Below, piece by piece: positions 41,007 through 48,914 of a stretch of DNA of 64,000 bases. The DNA is from Sphingobacterium sp. UBA7855 (lineage in GTDB: Bacteria > Bacteroidota > Bacteroidia > Sphingobacteriales > Sphingobacteriaceae): contig DLST01000007.1 of assembly GCA_002500745.1 (NCBI GenBank), positions 6,226 through 70,225 on the forward strand, written 5' to 3'. A program made the position numbers and the translations under genes. The notes under the pieces were generated by a model. It worked only from the letters and a program-made list of their open reading frames with translations. It did no database searches and was not told where the DNA came from. Within the stretch, counting starts at the first letter, position 1, and each line of letters starts with the position of its first letter.

Positions 41007-41093
41007 CAAATTTATCCATTCTAAGGGTAGGAGCTGGTGCACTTTGCTATAAAATTTCCATGGGAACGCTCCCTATAATTGGGAACGCTCCCG
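41007..41093 (-). promoter_or_regulatory. Double LacI-type operator and candidate -7 box, FAD-oxidoreductase operon
   Basis: Two copies of TGGGAACGCTCCC occur as direct repeats, starting at 41061 and 41080, with CG steps exactly 19 bp apart. They lie between the lacI stop and the oxidoreductase start. On the minus strand, a perfect -7 box TAAATTTG (41007-41014) is 46 bases downstream of the nearer site; no -33 TTTG is seen. The sites vary from those at 34133 and 51923 in their outer bases but keep the GGGAACG core. Confidence 0.75.
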
Positions 41094-41115
41094 TGCTCGT
41101 TGCTGTTTTTGGGAA

Positions 41116-42144
41116 TTACCCTCCGGATCGTACAGTAGAATCACGTACCATCAGCTTAGCATCCATTGTACGGATGATTGGCTTCCATTCTTCCATATCT
41201 TTTCCAATTAACCCCAATAGAAGTTCCATGGCTGTTTTGCCTATTTCCCGTACAGGCTGTGCGACTGTCGTGAGACTAGGTTCGGCGAAGCTTGAACCAT
41301 AGTTGTCACTGAATCCGACCACAGCAATATCTTCAGGAATACGTTTATTCATTTTTTTGATTATCTGCATAGCCTCTATTGCAGTGGGGTCATTCACAGC
41401 GAAAATACCATCTATGGGATTTTCTAGTTCCACAAGAAATTTAACAAATATCTTGATTTTATTTAAGCTGAGGTCTGAGTCAATAATTAAATCCTGATCG
41501 ATCGGAATGCCGTGTTTGATTAAAGCATCACAATATCCATTCAGCCTTTTTTGACTAATGCTGAGTTGCCTAGGACCTGCTAAGTGTGCTATTCTGCGCC
41601 TTCCCAAGCTGATGAGGTGCTCTACTGCATGGAATGCGGCATCGTAATCATTGACCACGACCTTCGGCACCATAATTTCATTACAGACTCTATTGAAGAA
41701 TACAATCGGAATTTTCTTTCGAATAAATACTTTCCAGTGATCATAATTCAGTGTTTCCTTTGTTAGTGACACCATTACTCCATCTACACGATTGGCCAAC
41801 ATAACCTTCGCATTGGCGACTTCGGTGGCATAGCTTTCATTGCATTGCGATATCAGTACGGAATAGCCATGTTTACTGGCCTCTTCTTGTGCACCAACGA
41901 CAACTTGTGGAAAAAAAGAGGTAGAGAATTCAGGTAATACAATACCGATCGTGTTGGTCTTGTTAGTGATGAGGCTTAGGGATTGCATATTGCGTTGATA
42001 ATCTAATTTCTCAGCCAGTTCCAAGATTTTTTGGCGCGTTTCTGCCTTTACATTGGCATGCCCGGTAAGGGCTCGGGATACGGTGGACTTAGAAATATTT
42101 AGTTCGTTGGCAATATCAACAATTGTTATCTGATCACTTTTCAT
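41116..42144 (-). CDS. LacI-family transcriptional regulator
   Basis: A 342-residue regulator. The N-terminal helix-turn-helix and hinge helix are typical (TIVDIANELNISKSTVSRAL, residues 8-27, then NVKAETRQKILELAEKLDYQ), followed by a periplasmic-binding-protein-like sugar sensor domain (about 60-335). It sits between the SusC/D operon and the oxidoreductase operon, all reading leftward. Three double operators with LacI-type consensus lie near, upstream of the GH105 gene, the oxidoreductase operon and the SusC/D operon, so it is the likely master of the locus. No such operator lies before its own gene, so it may not control itself. Confidence 0.94.
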   Translation of the reverse strand: MKSDQITIVDIANELNISKSTVSRALTGHANVKAETRQKILELAEKLDYQRNMQSLSLITNKTNTIGIVLPEFSTSFFPQVVVGAQEEASKHGYSVLISQCNESYATEVANAKVMLANRVDGVMVSLTKETLNYDHWKVFIRKKIPIVFFNRVCNEIMVPKVVVNDYDAAFHAVEHLISLGRRRIAHLAGPRQLSISQKRLNGYCDALIKHGIPIDQDLIIDSDLSLNKIKIFVKFLVELENPIDGIFAVNDPTAIEAMQIIKKMNKRIPEDIAVVGFSDNYGSSFAEPSLTTVAQPVREIGKTAMELLLGLIGKDMEEWKPIIRTMDAKLMVRDSTVRSGG

Positions 42145-42263
42145 AGAAATAAGCGTTGGTCTCGATTTATAATGAGCGTTTAAAAATAAGATATGTTTAT
42201 GATAAAGTGAACACTTTTTAATTTTTAGCGTTGGAGTCCTGTCCGTTTTCCGGCGATTTTAAT

Positions 42264-42303
42264 GCAGTAAAGGTGCTTGTAGCGACATTTGCACCTTTAC
42301 TGC
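42264..42303 (-). terminator. Terminator after SusC/D operon
   Basis: A perfect 13-bp stem (GCAGTAAAGGTGC at 42264-42276 and its complement at 42291-42303, 14-base loop) lies 21 bases past the last SusD stop and before the lacI start. It separates the SusC/D transcript from lacI. Confidence 0.75.
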
Positions 42304-42324
42304 TGCAGAGTGGTTACCTCGTTG

Positions 42325-44076
42325 TTAATAGCCGGGATTTTGTCTCATCAGTGGCATTTTTTGAATTTCACTTAATGGAATTGGCAGGAGGTACATTGCT
42401 TTCCTAAAATTTAGCGGTCGTAGAGCTGACCCCACCAAGTAGGTAAAGGTATTATCTTTGCGTGTGATAATTATTGTTTTGTTAAAGCCTTTGAGCACAT
42501 TTTCTGCGATCATCCAGCGCCGGATATCATTAAAGCGATGATCTTCAAAAGCCAGTTCGATGCGTCTTTCATTTTGAATGACTATGCGCATCTGCTCGAC
42601 ATTCATCCCTGCCTTCAAACCATACATGCGGTCAGACCCCGGGAAAATTCCTGCTCTTTCACGTAATTCTTTCAGCTTGTCATACGCTCTTTCCGGGAAT
42701 CCAGCTTCGTTGATCGCTTCAGCATAATTGAGTAAAATTTCTGCATAGCGAATCAGGGGCCATCCGCGTTCGGTAGAACCTGCCGTATTGGTCGCTAGAT
42801 TTTCGTCCAGCATTTTTCTGCTATAATAGCCTGTGGAGTAATTGTTGGGTGTATAGGCATCGTTTGTGGGGTTGGCAGGATTCGATCCGTTACTCATATA
42901 GGTGTATATTGTCGTCTTAGGACCGGTGTTGGATACATAGGATAATCCATTATAAATAATGGAATAGTCGAATCGCGGATCCCGATTTGCATAAGGGTTG
43001 TTGGGATCATAAAGCGGGCTTTCGTCCGTTGGTTTACCATCTCTCATGGGAAATGCAGCGACTAGATTGTGCGTAGGTTTCATCACTGAGCTGCCTGAAC
43101 GGGTGGGAGGTAAGTAATAGGCCTCCAGCTCTTTCTGTGCTGTGCGATTGTAGGCGAGGATATATTCGCTGTTCATTCGTTTTAGGAATACTTGATAAAA
43201 ACCGTTGCCCGGGCGAGTTTCATTATCTACATTGAGCGCATATTTGTGACTACTGATTACCGCTTCAGCAGCAGTTGCGGCATTTTGCCAGCGGTTTTTG
43301 TCATAGTTTGGGTATCCTACAAGGGCACTTAGTTCGGCCGTTGCCTCGCTACTTAGTCCACCGTTGAAGAGTGGGCTTGCTGCGTAAAGCAATACGCGTG
43401 ATTTTAAAGCCAGGCAGGCTCCATTGGTAATCCGGCCAAAGTCGATATCTCTGTATACTACGGACGCGAGAGTCGCTGCGGCGGCATCCAGTTCTTGTAC
43501 AATATAATTGATGGATTCTTCAAACGTATTACGTGGAAGGTCAATCAGATCATTAATTTCAAACACGCGATCACCAACAAGGGGTATACCGCCAAATGTG
43601 GCAACCATATTGTAGTAATAGAAGGCGCGTAGGAAGCGTGCTTCTGCAACCATCCTTGTCCGGGTAGCAGGCGTAAATGGCGCATTGGGAAGCTTTGTCA
43701 ACAGTAAATTAACGCGGCGAATATTGGCATAGGGGGTGTTCCATAGATCCTTGTTCGCAGCAAATCCCGTAAGTACATTGCTTGGGGCTATTACACCTTG
43801 TGCATAGGCATTTCCCCAGACCGAGACATTATTATTGCCTTCGGCATTATCCGTAGCCAATTCCATGTTACCTGAGCCACCAGCGGCCGAGAAGCGATAG
43901 GAATCAAAGCTATAGCCCATATCCTGATAGATCCTATTCAGAAAACCGAGCGTCCGAACGCTATCGGTAAAGACATCGTCAGCAGAAATGCCAACAGTTT
44001 TATCATCCAAAAATTTGGAGTTTTGACAAGAGTATATGGTGCCTGTCAGTGCAATTAGAAATATAAATATTTTCAT
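42325..44076 (-). CDS. SusD/RagB-family surface glycan-binding lipoprotein (second pair)
   Basis: A 583-residue lipoprotein. A short signal with lipobox TIYSC precedes TPR-like helices and the conserved SusD blocks: RFLRAFYYYNMVATFGGIPLVG near 130, GRITNGACLALKSRVLLYAASPLF near 205, and the C-terminal RYAEILLNYAEAINE and ERRIELAFEDHRFNDIRRW. It forms the lid over the neighbouring SusC barrel and captures oligosaccharide at the cell surface. It follows the SusC gene by nine bases and ends the four-gene operon. Confidence 0.95.
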   Translation of the reverse strand: MKIFIFLIALTGTIYSCQNSKFLDDKTVGISADDVFTDSVRTLGFLNRIYQDMGYSFDSYRFSAAGGSGNMELATDNAEGNNNVSVWGNAYAQGVIAPSNVLTGFAANKDLWNTPYANIRRVNLLLTKLPNAPFTPATRTRMVAEARFLRAFYYYNMVATFGGIPLVGDRVFEINDLIDLPRNTFEESINYIVQELDAAAATLASVVYRDIDFGRITNGACLALKSRVLLYAASPLFNGGLSSEATAELSALVGYPNYDKNRWQNAATAAEAVISSHKYALNVDNETRPGNGFYQVFLKRMNSEYILAYNRTAQKELEAYYLPPTRSGSSVMKPTHNLVAAFPMRDGKPTDESPLYDPNNPYANRDPRFDYSIIYNGLSYVSNTGPKTTIYTYMSNGSNPANPTNDAYTPNNYSTGYYSRKMLDENLATNTAGSTERGWPLIRYAEILLNYAEAINEAGFPERAYDKLKELRERAGIFPGSDRMYGLKAGMNVEQMRIVIQNERRIELAFEDHRFNDIRRWMIAENVLKGFNKTIIITRKDNTFTYLVGSALRPLNFRKAMYLLPIPLSEIQKMPLMRQNPGY

Positions 44077-44085
44077 GATTGTGCT

Positions 44086-47000
44086 TTAAAAAGTTACATT
44101 TAAACCGAAGTTGAAAATACGCGTTGGTGGGTATGGTAGGTCTGCAGATGATTCCAGCACTTCGGGGTCTAAATTGTATAGTTTGTCTAGCTTTGTCCAT
44201 GTGAATAGATTATAGCCGCTGCTATAGATGCGTAATTGTTTTATTTTAAGCTTTTCAAGTGCAGTTGCAGTTAGTGTATAGCTAATTTCAGCGGTTTTAA
44301 GTCGGATATAGTCACCTGGTATAGCCCAAAAGTCCGAATACCAATCCCTTGGGCTTTGGCTTAATGAGCTTGTATATACTTGCGGATATTTGGCTGCGTT
44401 TCCTAATTCTGGTGTCCAATGTTGCAGGTGTATGGGGAGTGCTTTGCTGGCGTTGTGATGGATAACAGCTCCTTCGGCACTAGCGACGAAATTGGCGGCT
44501 CCCTGGAAGAGGACGGTAACATTAAAATTTTTGTAACCGGCACCCAATGTAATTCCATAGGTTGTATTGGGCAGGTTTGTATAGCCAAAAAAAGATTGGT
44601 CACTCGCGTTTATAATTCCGTCCCCATTTAAATCTTTGTATTTTAAATCCCCTGGACGACCGCCTGCGGGTTTGGCTACATTCGGATCCGCAATTTCTTC
44701 GGTTGTGTAAAACTCTCCTGTCCAACTGTATTTAAGCTTGGCTCCAATCGCTTGGCCGGTTTGTTTTTGATAAGGGTATAACGGTACTGGTTCGTCTCTA
44801 AACAACACCTTATTTTTTGCCAACGAGTAGGTTCCTTTCACTGTGTATCGCCAATTGTCCTGAATTTGGCCTGTATAGCCTAATTCGACTTCCCAACCTT
44901 TATTATTGGTTTTTCCTAAGTTGACGTTGGGCAGTGTTTGGCCGAATACGGCTGAAACAGCGCCTCTGCTGGTGAGAATATCAAAGCGATTGTTGTCAAA
45001 ATAGTCAATGGTTGCTGTCACCTTGCGATTTAAAAAAGCTAAATCAAGACCAATATCCATTTTCTTTTCTTTCTCCCAGGTTACCTGATTATTTCCTAAG
45101 GCACCCTCTGCCGCGGTGACATAGCTGTTATTGTTCGCTTCGCCAAATAATCCCGAACCGCTGCCAATACTGTAGTTTTGAAGATACGCATATACTCCAC
45201 CAGTATTGTCAACGCCGGTTAGACCATAGGAACCACGCAACTTGAAAATATCAATAAAGGGAAGTTTTTGTTTAACAAATTTTTCTTCCGCGATGTTCCA
45301 TCCGATAGAGGCTGCAGGAAAGAAGCCAAATCGACGTTCTTTTGCAAATCGATCGGATCCATTGTAGGCGCCGCTCAATTCCAGCAGGTATCGGTTCTTG
45401 AAGTCATAACCTATACGAGCTGTGTATCCCCGGAAATTTTCGGGGATAAAATTATAATCTTTTGCGCCCGTTGCGCTTTTACTGTTTTGGTTGTATAATA
45501 CCAATGCAGAGACATGGTGCGCCTGTGCAAAGCTGCGGCTATAGTTAAGCATGGCTTGCAATGTGATTGCATAATTGGTACTTCCGGCACCATAGTTTAA
45601 GCTTGGCGTTGCGATGCGATAAACGTTGTCTTGACGGCCGAACGAATAGGAGTCGGTGGTCGGATCATAGATATAGGATGGGAAACCACCGCCAGCGGTA
45701 GGACGTTGTAAAGAACGGTTGTAAGCGTAGTCGTTGCGGTAGGCTAATGTTCCTTTGAAAGACAGCCCCTTTGTAATGAAGTTCAATTTCTGATTTGCGG
45801 ATGCTGCCAGGTTCATATTATTATTGTGGGTACGATAGTAACCGTTGTACATCAAACGACCAATGAGGTTGTTGTTATTTCTGCCGGCAGAATTTCTCTG
45901 CCATACGCTATAGCCTAGACTACCATCGGGATTGAATAGGGGATAGTTGTAAGGCGCGGTTTCAGCCGTACGGCTGAGATCGCTGAAAATATTGTCGTTA
46001 GCACTTGCATTGTTGCGATTGGTTTCACCTAGGCTACCGAAGAAATCAAAACGCACATCGAGGTCATTATTCACTTTTAAATCTATGTTTGAGCGATAAT
46101 TATATCGCTTATAATAAAATTTACTGTTAAGGTCTTCGCTGAAATCCTTTAATTGTCCACCTTGATTCAAATACCCGACAGATACGTAATATCTTGCGCG
46201 ATCGGTACCACCCGTTACATTCAGTGTATTTGTCGATTGCGGTGCAAATTTGCGTAATAAAATGTCTGTCCAGTCATTATTGGGGTGCGTATAGGGAGAA
46301 GTTCCGTCTTTGAACAATTGCAGGTCTTCTTCTGAGAACTGAGGTTTAAAATTTGCGTTTGGATTTAAGTTATTTGTATTGACCTGGGACTCGACCAGGA
46401 GTTTGGCTGATTCGTAGGCATCTAAATACCGGGGCGTTCGGGTTAATTGACTCAGTGCATATTCAGTCTGAAAGTTGATTTGAGGCTTGCCCGACTTTCC
46501 TCGTGTTGTTGTCACTAAGACCACTCCATTAGCACCTTTGATACCGTAAATGGAGGTTGTTGCAGCATCTTTGAGGATGCTGATCGATTCGACTTCATTT
46601 GCATTTAAAGTTTGGAACTGTGCATAGGTGAACTCGATGTCATCGACAATAATAAGCGGTTGGTTGTTGCCGGTATAAGAACTTGTTCCACGAACATAAA
46701 ACGTGGCACCATCGTTACCGGGTTGTCCTGAACGCTGCTGACTTGTAAATCCTGTTAAACGGCCCGCCAATGTATTTTGTAAGCTAGGTGATGGGCTTTG
46801 CCGAATTTCGTCACCACTAATGGAGCTTACAGCTCCTGTAAGTGTCTTTTTCGTGGTTTTACCATAACCCACCACGACGACTTCATCGATTTCCTGCTCA
46901 CGTGGCACTAATTGGATGGTAATGGTATTTTTCCCCTGCACGTCTACCTCCTGGCGTAAATAGCCAAGGTGGTTGACTACAATCGTCCCACTGCTGATAT

Positions 47001-47187
47001 TTAATTTAAAGCGGCCGTTATCATCTGTGCGTGTTTGGTGATTTGTCACATTTTTCTCAGTTATCGTCACATCCTTAAGCGGACCACTGCTTCCTCGAAC
47101 GGTGCCTGTCAACTGTCTCTCCTGACCGATAGCAGTTGAGCAGGCGATCGTGGTAAGGCCAATGAGCGAATATATTAAGTTTTTCAT
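44086..47187 (-). CDS. SusC/RagA-family TonB-dependent transporter (second pair)
   Basis: A 1033-residue outer-membrane transporter of full length. After a signal peptide (MKNLIYSLIGLTTIACSTAIG) come the carboxypeptidase-like regulatory domain (about 25-95), the TonB-box region EVVVVGYGKTTKKTLTGAVS, the plug with the SusC motif SILKDAATTSIYGIKGANGVVLVTT (about 205-228), and the 22-strand barrel ending in FNFGLNVTF. It imports glycan oligomers handed over by the SusD lipoprotein encoded next, using TonB energy. It lies 21 bases after the first SusD gene. Confidence 0.96.
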   Translation of the reverse strand: MKNLIYSLIGLTTIACSTAIGQERQLTGTVRGSSGPLKDVTITEKNVTNHQTRTDDNGRFKLNISSGTIVVNHLGYLRQEVDVQGKNTITIQLVPREQEIDEVVVVGYGKTTKKTLTGAVSSISGDEIRQSPSPSLQNTLAGRLTGFTSQQRSGQPGNDGATFYVRGTSSYTGNNQPLIIVDDIEFTYAQFQTLNANEVESISILKDAATTSIYGIKGANGVVLVTTTRGKSGKPQINFQTEYALSQLTRTPRYLDAYESAKLLVESQVNTNNLNPNANFKPQFSEEDLQLFKDGTSPYTHPNNDWTDILLRKFAPQSTNTLNVTGGTDRARYYVSVGYLNQGGQLKDFSEDLNSKFYYKRYNYRSNIDLKVNNDLDVRFDFFGSLGETNRNNASANDNIFSDLSRTAETAPYNYPLFNPDGSLGYSVWQRNSAGRNNNNLIGRLMYNGYYRTHNNNMNLAASANQKLNFITKGLSFKGTLAYRNDYAYNRSLQRPTAGGGFPSYIYDPTTDSYSFGRQDNVYRIATPSLNYGAGSTNYAITLQAMLNYSRSFAQAHHVSALVLYNQNSKSATGAKDYNFIPENFRGYTARIGYDFKNRYLLELSGAYNGSDRFAKERRFGFFPAASIGWNIAEEKFVKQKLPFIDIFKLRGSYGLTGVDNTGGVYAYLQNYSIGSGSGLFGEANNNSYVTAAEGALGNNQVTWEKEKKMDIGLDLAFLNRKVTATIDYFDNNRFDILTSRGAVSAVFGQTLPNVNLGKTNNKGWEVELGYTGQIQDNWRYTVKGTYSLAKNKVLFRDEPVPLYPYQKQTGQAIGAKLKYSWTGEFYTTEEIADPNVAKPAGGRPGDLKYKDLNGDGIINASDQSFFGYTNLPNTTYGITLGAGYKNFNVTVLFQGAANFVASAEGAVIHHNASKALPIHLQHWTPELGNAAKYPQVYTSSLSQSPRDWYSDFWAIPGDYIRLKTAEISYTLTATALEKLKIKQLRIYSSGYNLFTWTKLDKLYNLDPEVLESSADLPYPPTRIFNFGLNVTF

Positions 47188-47208
47188 TTAGAGTGTCTGT
47201 CTTTTTGG

Positions 47209-48903
47209 TTAATAATAGCCTTCATTTTGGATCAATGCAGGATTTTTAGACGTTTCGCTATAAGGTATAGGCATATAGTAATACTTGGTTTCAAAATAAA
47301 AGGGGGTAAGCATTTGTTCGGTTGCCGTCACAGATGTCCCTGATTTATGGAGTACAAGACCTTTGAGCGGATTTTTGATGTCTCCAGCATCCTTCCACCG
47401 TCTGATATCCCAGAAACGATGTTCTTCGAAAGCCAGTTCGATACGTCTTTCATTTTTAATAAGATCGCGCATTGCGGTTTGGGCGATCCCTTCTGAAATA
47501 CCATAGCGACTATTGTTGCCCGGTTTAATACCGGCCCGTGCCCGTATCATAGTGATCTGTTTGACTGCATCTTCGGTACGACCGACTTCGTTAAGGGCTT
47601 CGGCGTAGCTTAGTAAGACTTCAGCATAACGGAAATAGGGAAAATTATGGCTTTGATTTGCATAGGTCGTAGCGTTTGTGAAATCACCCAAGAATTTACG
47701 TAAGTAGTAAGCGGTCTTTGTCTGGTTTAAGAATGGTTTATTGGGTTTATCCAAACCACCTTCGAATGTTTCAATCGGCCTGCTCAACCACCTGAGCCCA
47801 TTGTAAAAAAGGATAGCTTTTAATCGGGGATCGCGATTTTCATATTGGTTGAGATCGGTAGTTAAACCTACATAGGGTAAACCGGTATCCATTGGAAAGG
47901 CGTTGACAAAGTTTTGAGTAGGGCTTGTTCGACCGTTGCTGGCCGCAGGTGCAACATAACCCACTGGTGCATTATTTGCCTCTAACGAAGTTGAATTGGC
48001 CGATTGTTTGGCGAAGATTATATCTGTGTTTACCTTGGTTGTAAAAATGTTTGCATACGCTGCGGTACCCGTGCCAGCCGGTAATTTATGGTAACCTTTA
48101 GCGATCAACTCTTCGGCAGTTGAAAGAGTACGTGTCCATCTTCCATTGTCTTTGTTTGGATATCCGTTTAGGAGCTTGATTTGCGGGTTGATACTAACAC
48201 CGCCGCCATTGAAAAGTGGGCTAGCTGCGTAGAGATATAATCTCAGCTTTAATGCTAAGACTGCTTCACTTGTGGCACGGCCATATTCAGTGGTAGAAAG
48301 CAGTGTGGAAGACGCTGCGGGGAGCTCTGCTTTAATTTCATCACACTCCATCGCGATATAATCCACACATTCAGCGTAGGAGGCCCGAGGTAAATTAAGG
48401 TCATCGTTGAGATCAAATACCTGTTCGCCCAATAATGGAATTCCACCGTAGCGCTTCAACAACTCAAAATACGCAAATGCCCTAAGAAACCGTGCTTCAG
48501 CTTTATAGCGACGGATCATGTTTTCGGGAATGGGTACTACCGATATATTTTGTAAGAACACATTTGCCCGGCGAATAATTGTATAGCTATTCTGCCAGTT
48601 ATTGTCAGGATAATTTACAGCGGTCAACTGACCATTTGTAAATAGCCGAATATCCGAGGTTTCCGAAGATGGTACGGCATCATCCGTTGCTGCATCAAGC
48701 ATATCTCCTGTAATGCGGTTGAAGCCGTTAGGAAGGAAGGAGTAGATTCCGAATAGGTAGGCTTTTGCCTGTACGCCCTCCTTGTCTGTGGGATCAAACA
48801 CATCCCCGAGCAGAATCCGCTCTTCCGGTTGGTGTTCGAATTTGTTACATGATGCTATCCCGAGCATGGCAAAGACTAGCATACAAATTACTGGTTTTCT
48901 CAT
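47209..48903 (-). CDS. SusD/RagB-family surface glycan-binding lipoprotein (first pair)
   Basis: A 564-residue lipoprotein with lipobox GIASC followed by NKFEHQPEER. Conserved SusD blocks are RFLRAFAYFELLKRYGGIPLLG, GRATSEAVLALKLRLYLYAASPLF, RYAEVLLSYAEALNE and ERRIELAFEEHRFWDIRRW. It pairs with the SusC protein encoded 11 bases upstream. The two SusD proteins of the operon are homologous but clearly diverged, which suggests the two transporters take up different pieces of the same polysaccharide. Confidence 0.95.
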   Translation of the reverse strand: MRKPVICMLVFAMLGIASCNKFEHQPEERILLGDVFDPTDKEGVQAKAYLFGIYSFLPNGFNRITGDMLDAATDDAVPSSETSDIRLFTNGQLTAVNYPDNNWQNSYTIIRRANVFLQNISVVPIPENMIRRYKAEARFLRAFAYFELLKRYGGIPLLGEQVFDLNDDLNLPRASYAECVDYIAMECDEIKAELPAASSTLLSTTEYGRATSEAVLALKLRLYLYAASPLFNGGGVSINPQIKLLNGYPNKDNGRWTRTLSTAEELIAKGYHKLPAGTGTAAYANIFTTKVNTDIIFAKQSANSTSLEANNAPVGYVAPAASNGRTSPTQNFVNAFPMDTGLPYVGLTTDLNQYENRDPRLKAILFYNGLRWLSRPIETFEGGLDKPNKPFLNQTKTAYYLRKFLGDFTNATTYANQSHNFPYFRYAEVLLSYAEALNEVGRTEDAVKQITMIRARAGIKPGNNSRYGISEGIAQTAMRDLIKNERRIELAFEEHRFWDIRRWKDAGDIKNPLKGLVLHKSGTSVTATEQMLTPFYFETKYYYMPIPYSETSKNPALIQNEGYY

Positions 48904-48914
48904 ATCTCCCTGTA

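Noticed and set aside
40160..41302. Long frames on the plus strand opposite the oxidoreductase and lacI genes
   Set aside because: They are antisense shadows of genes with clear families.
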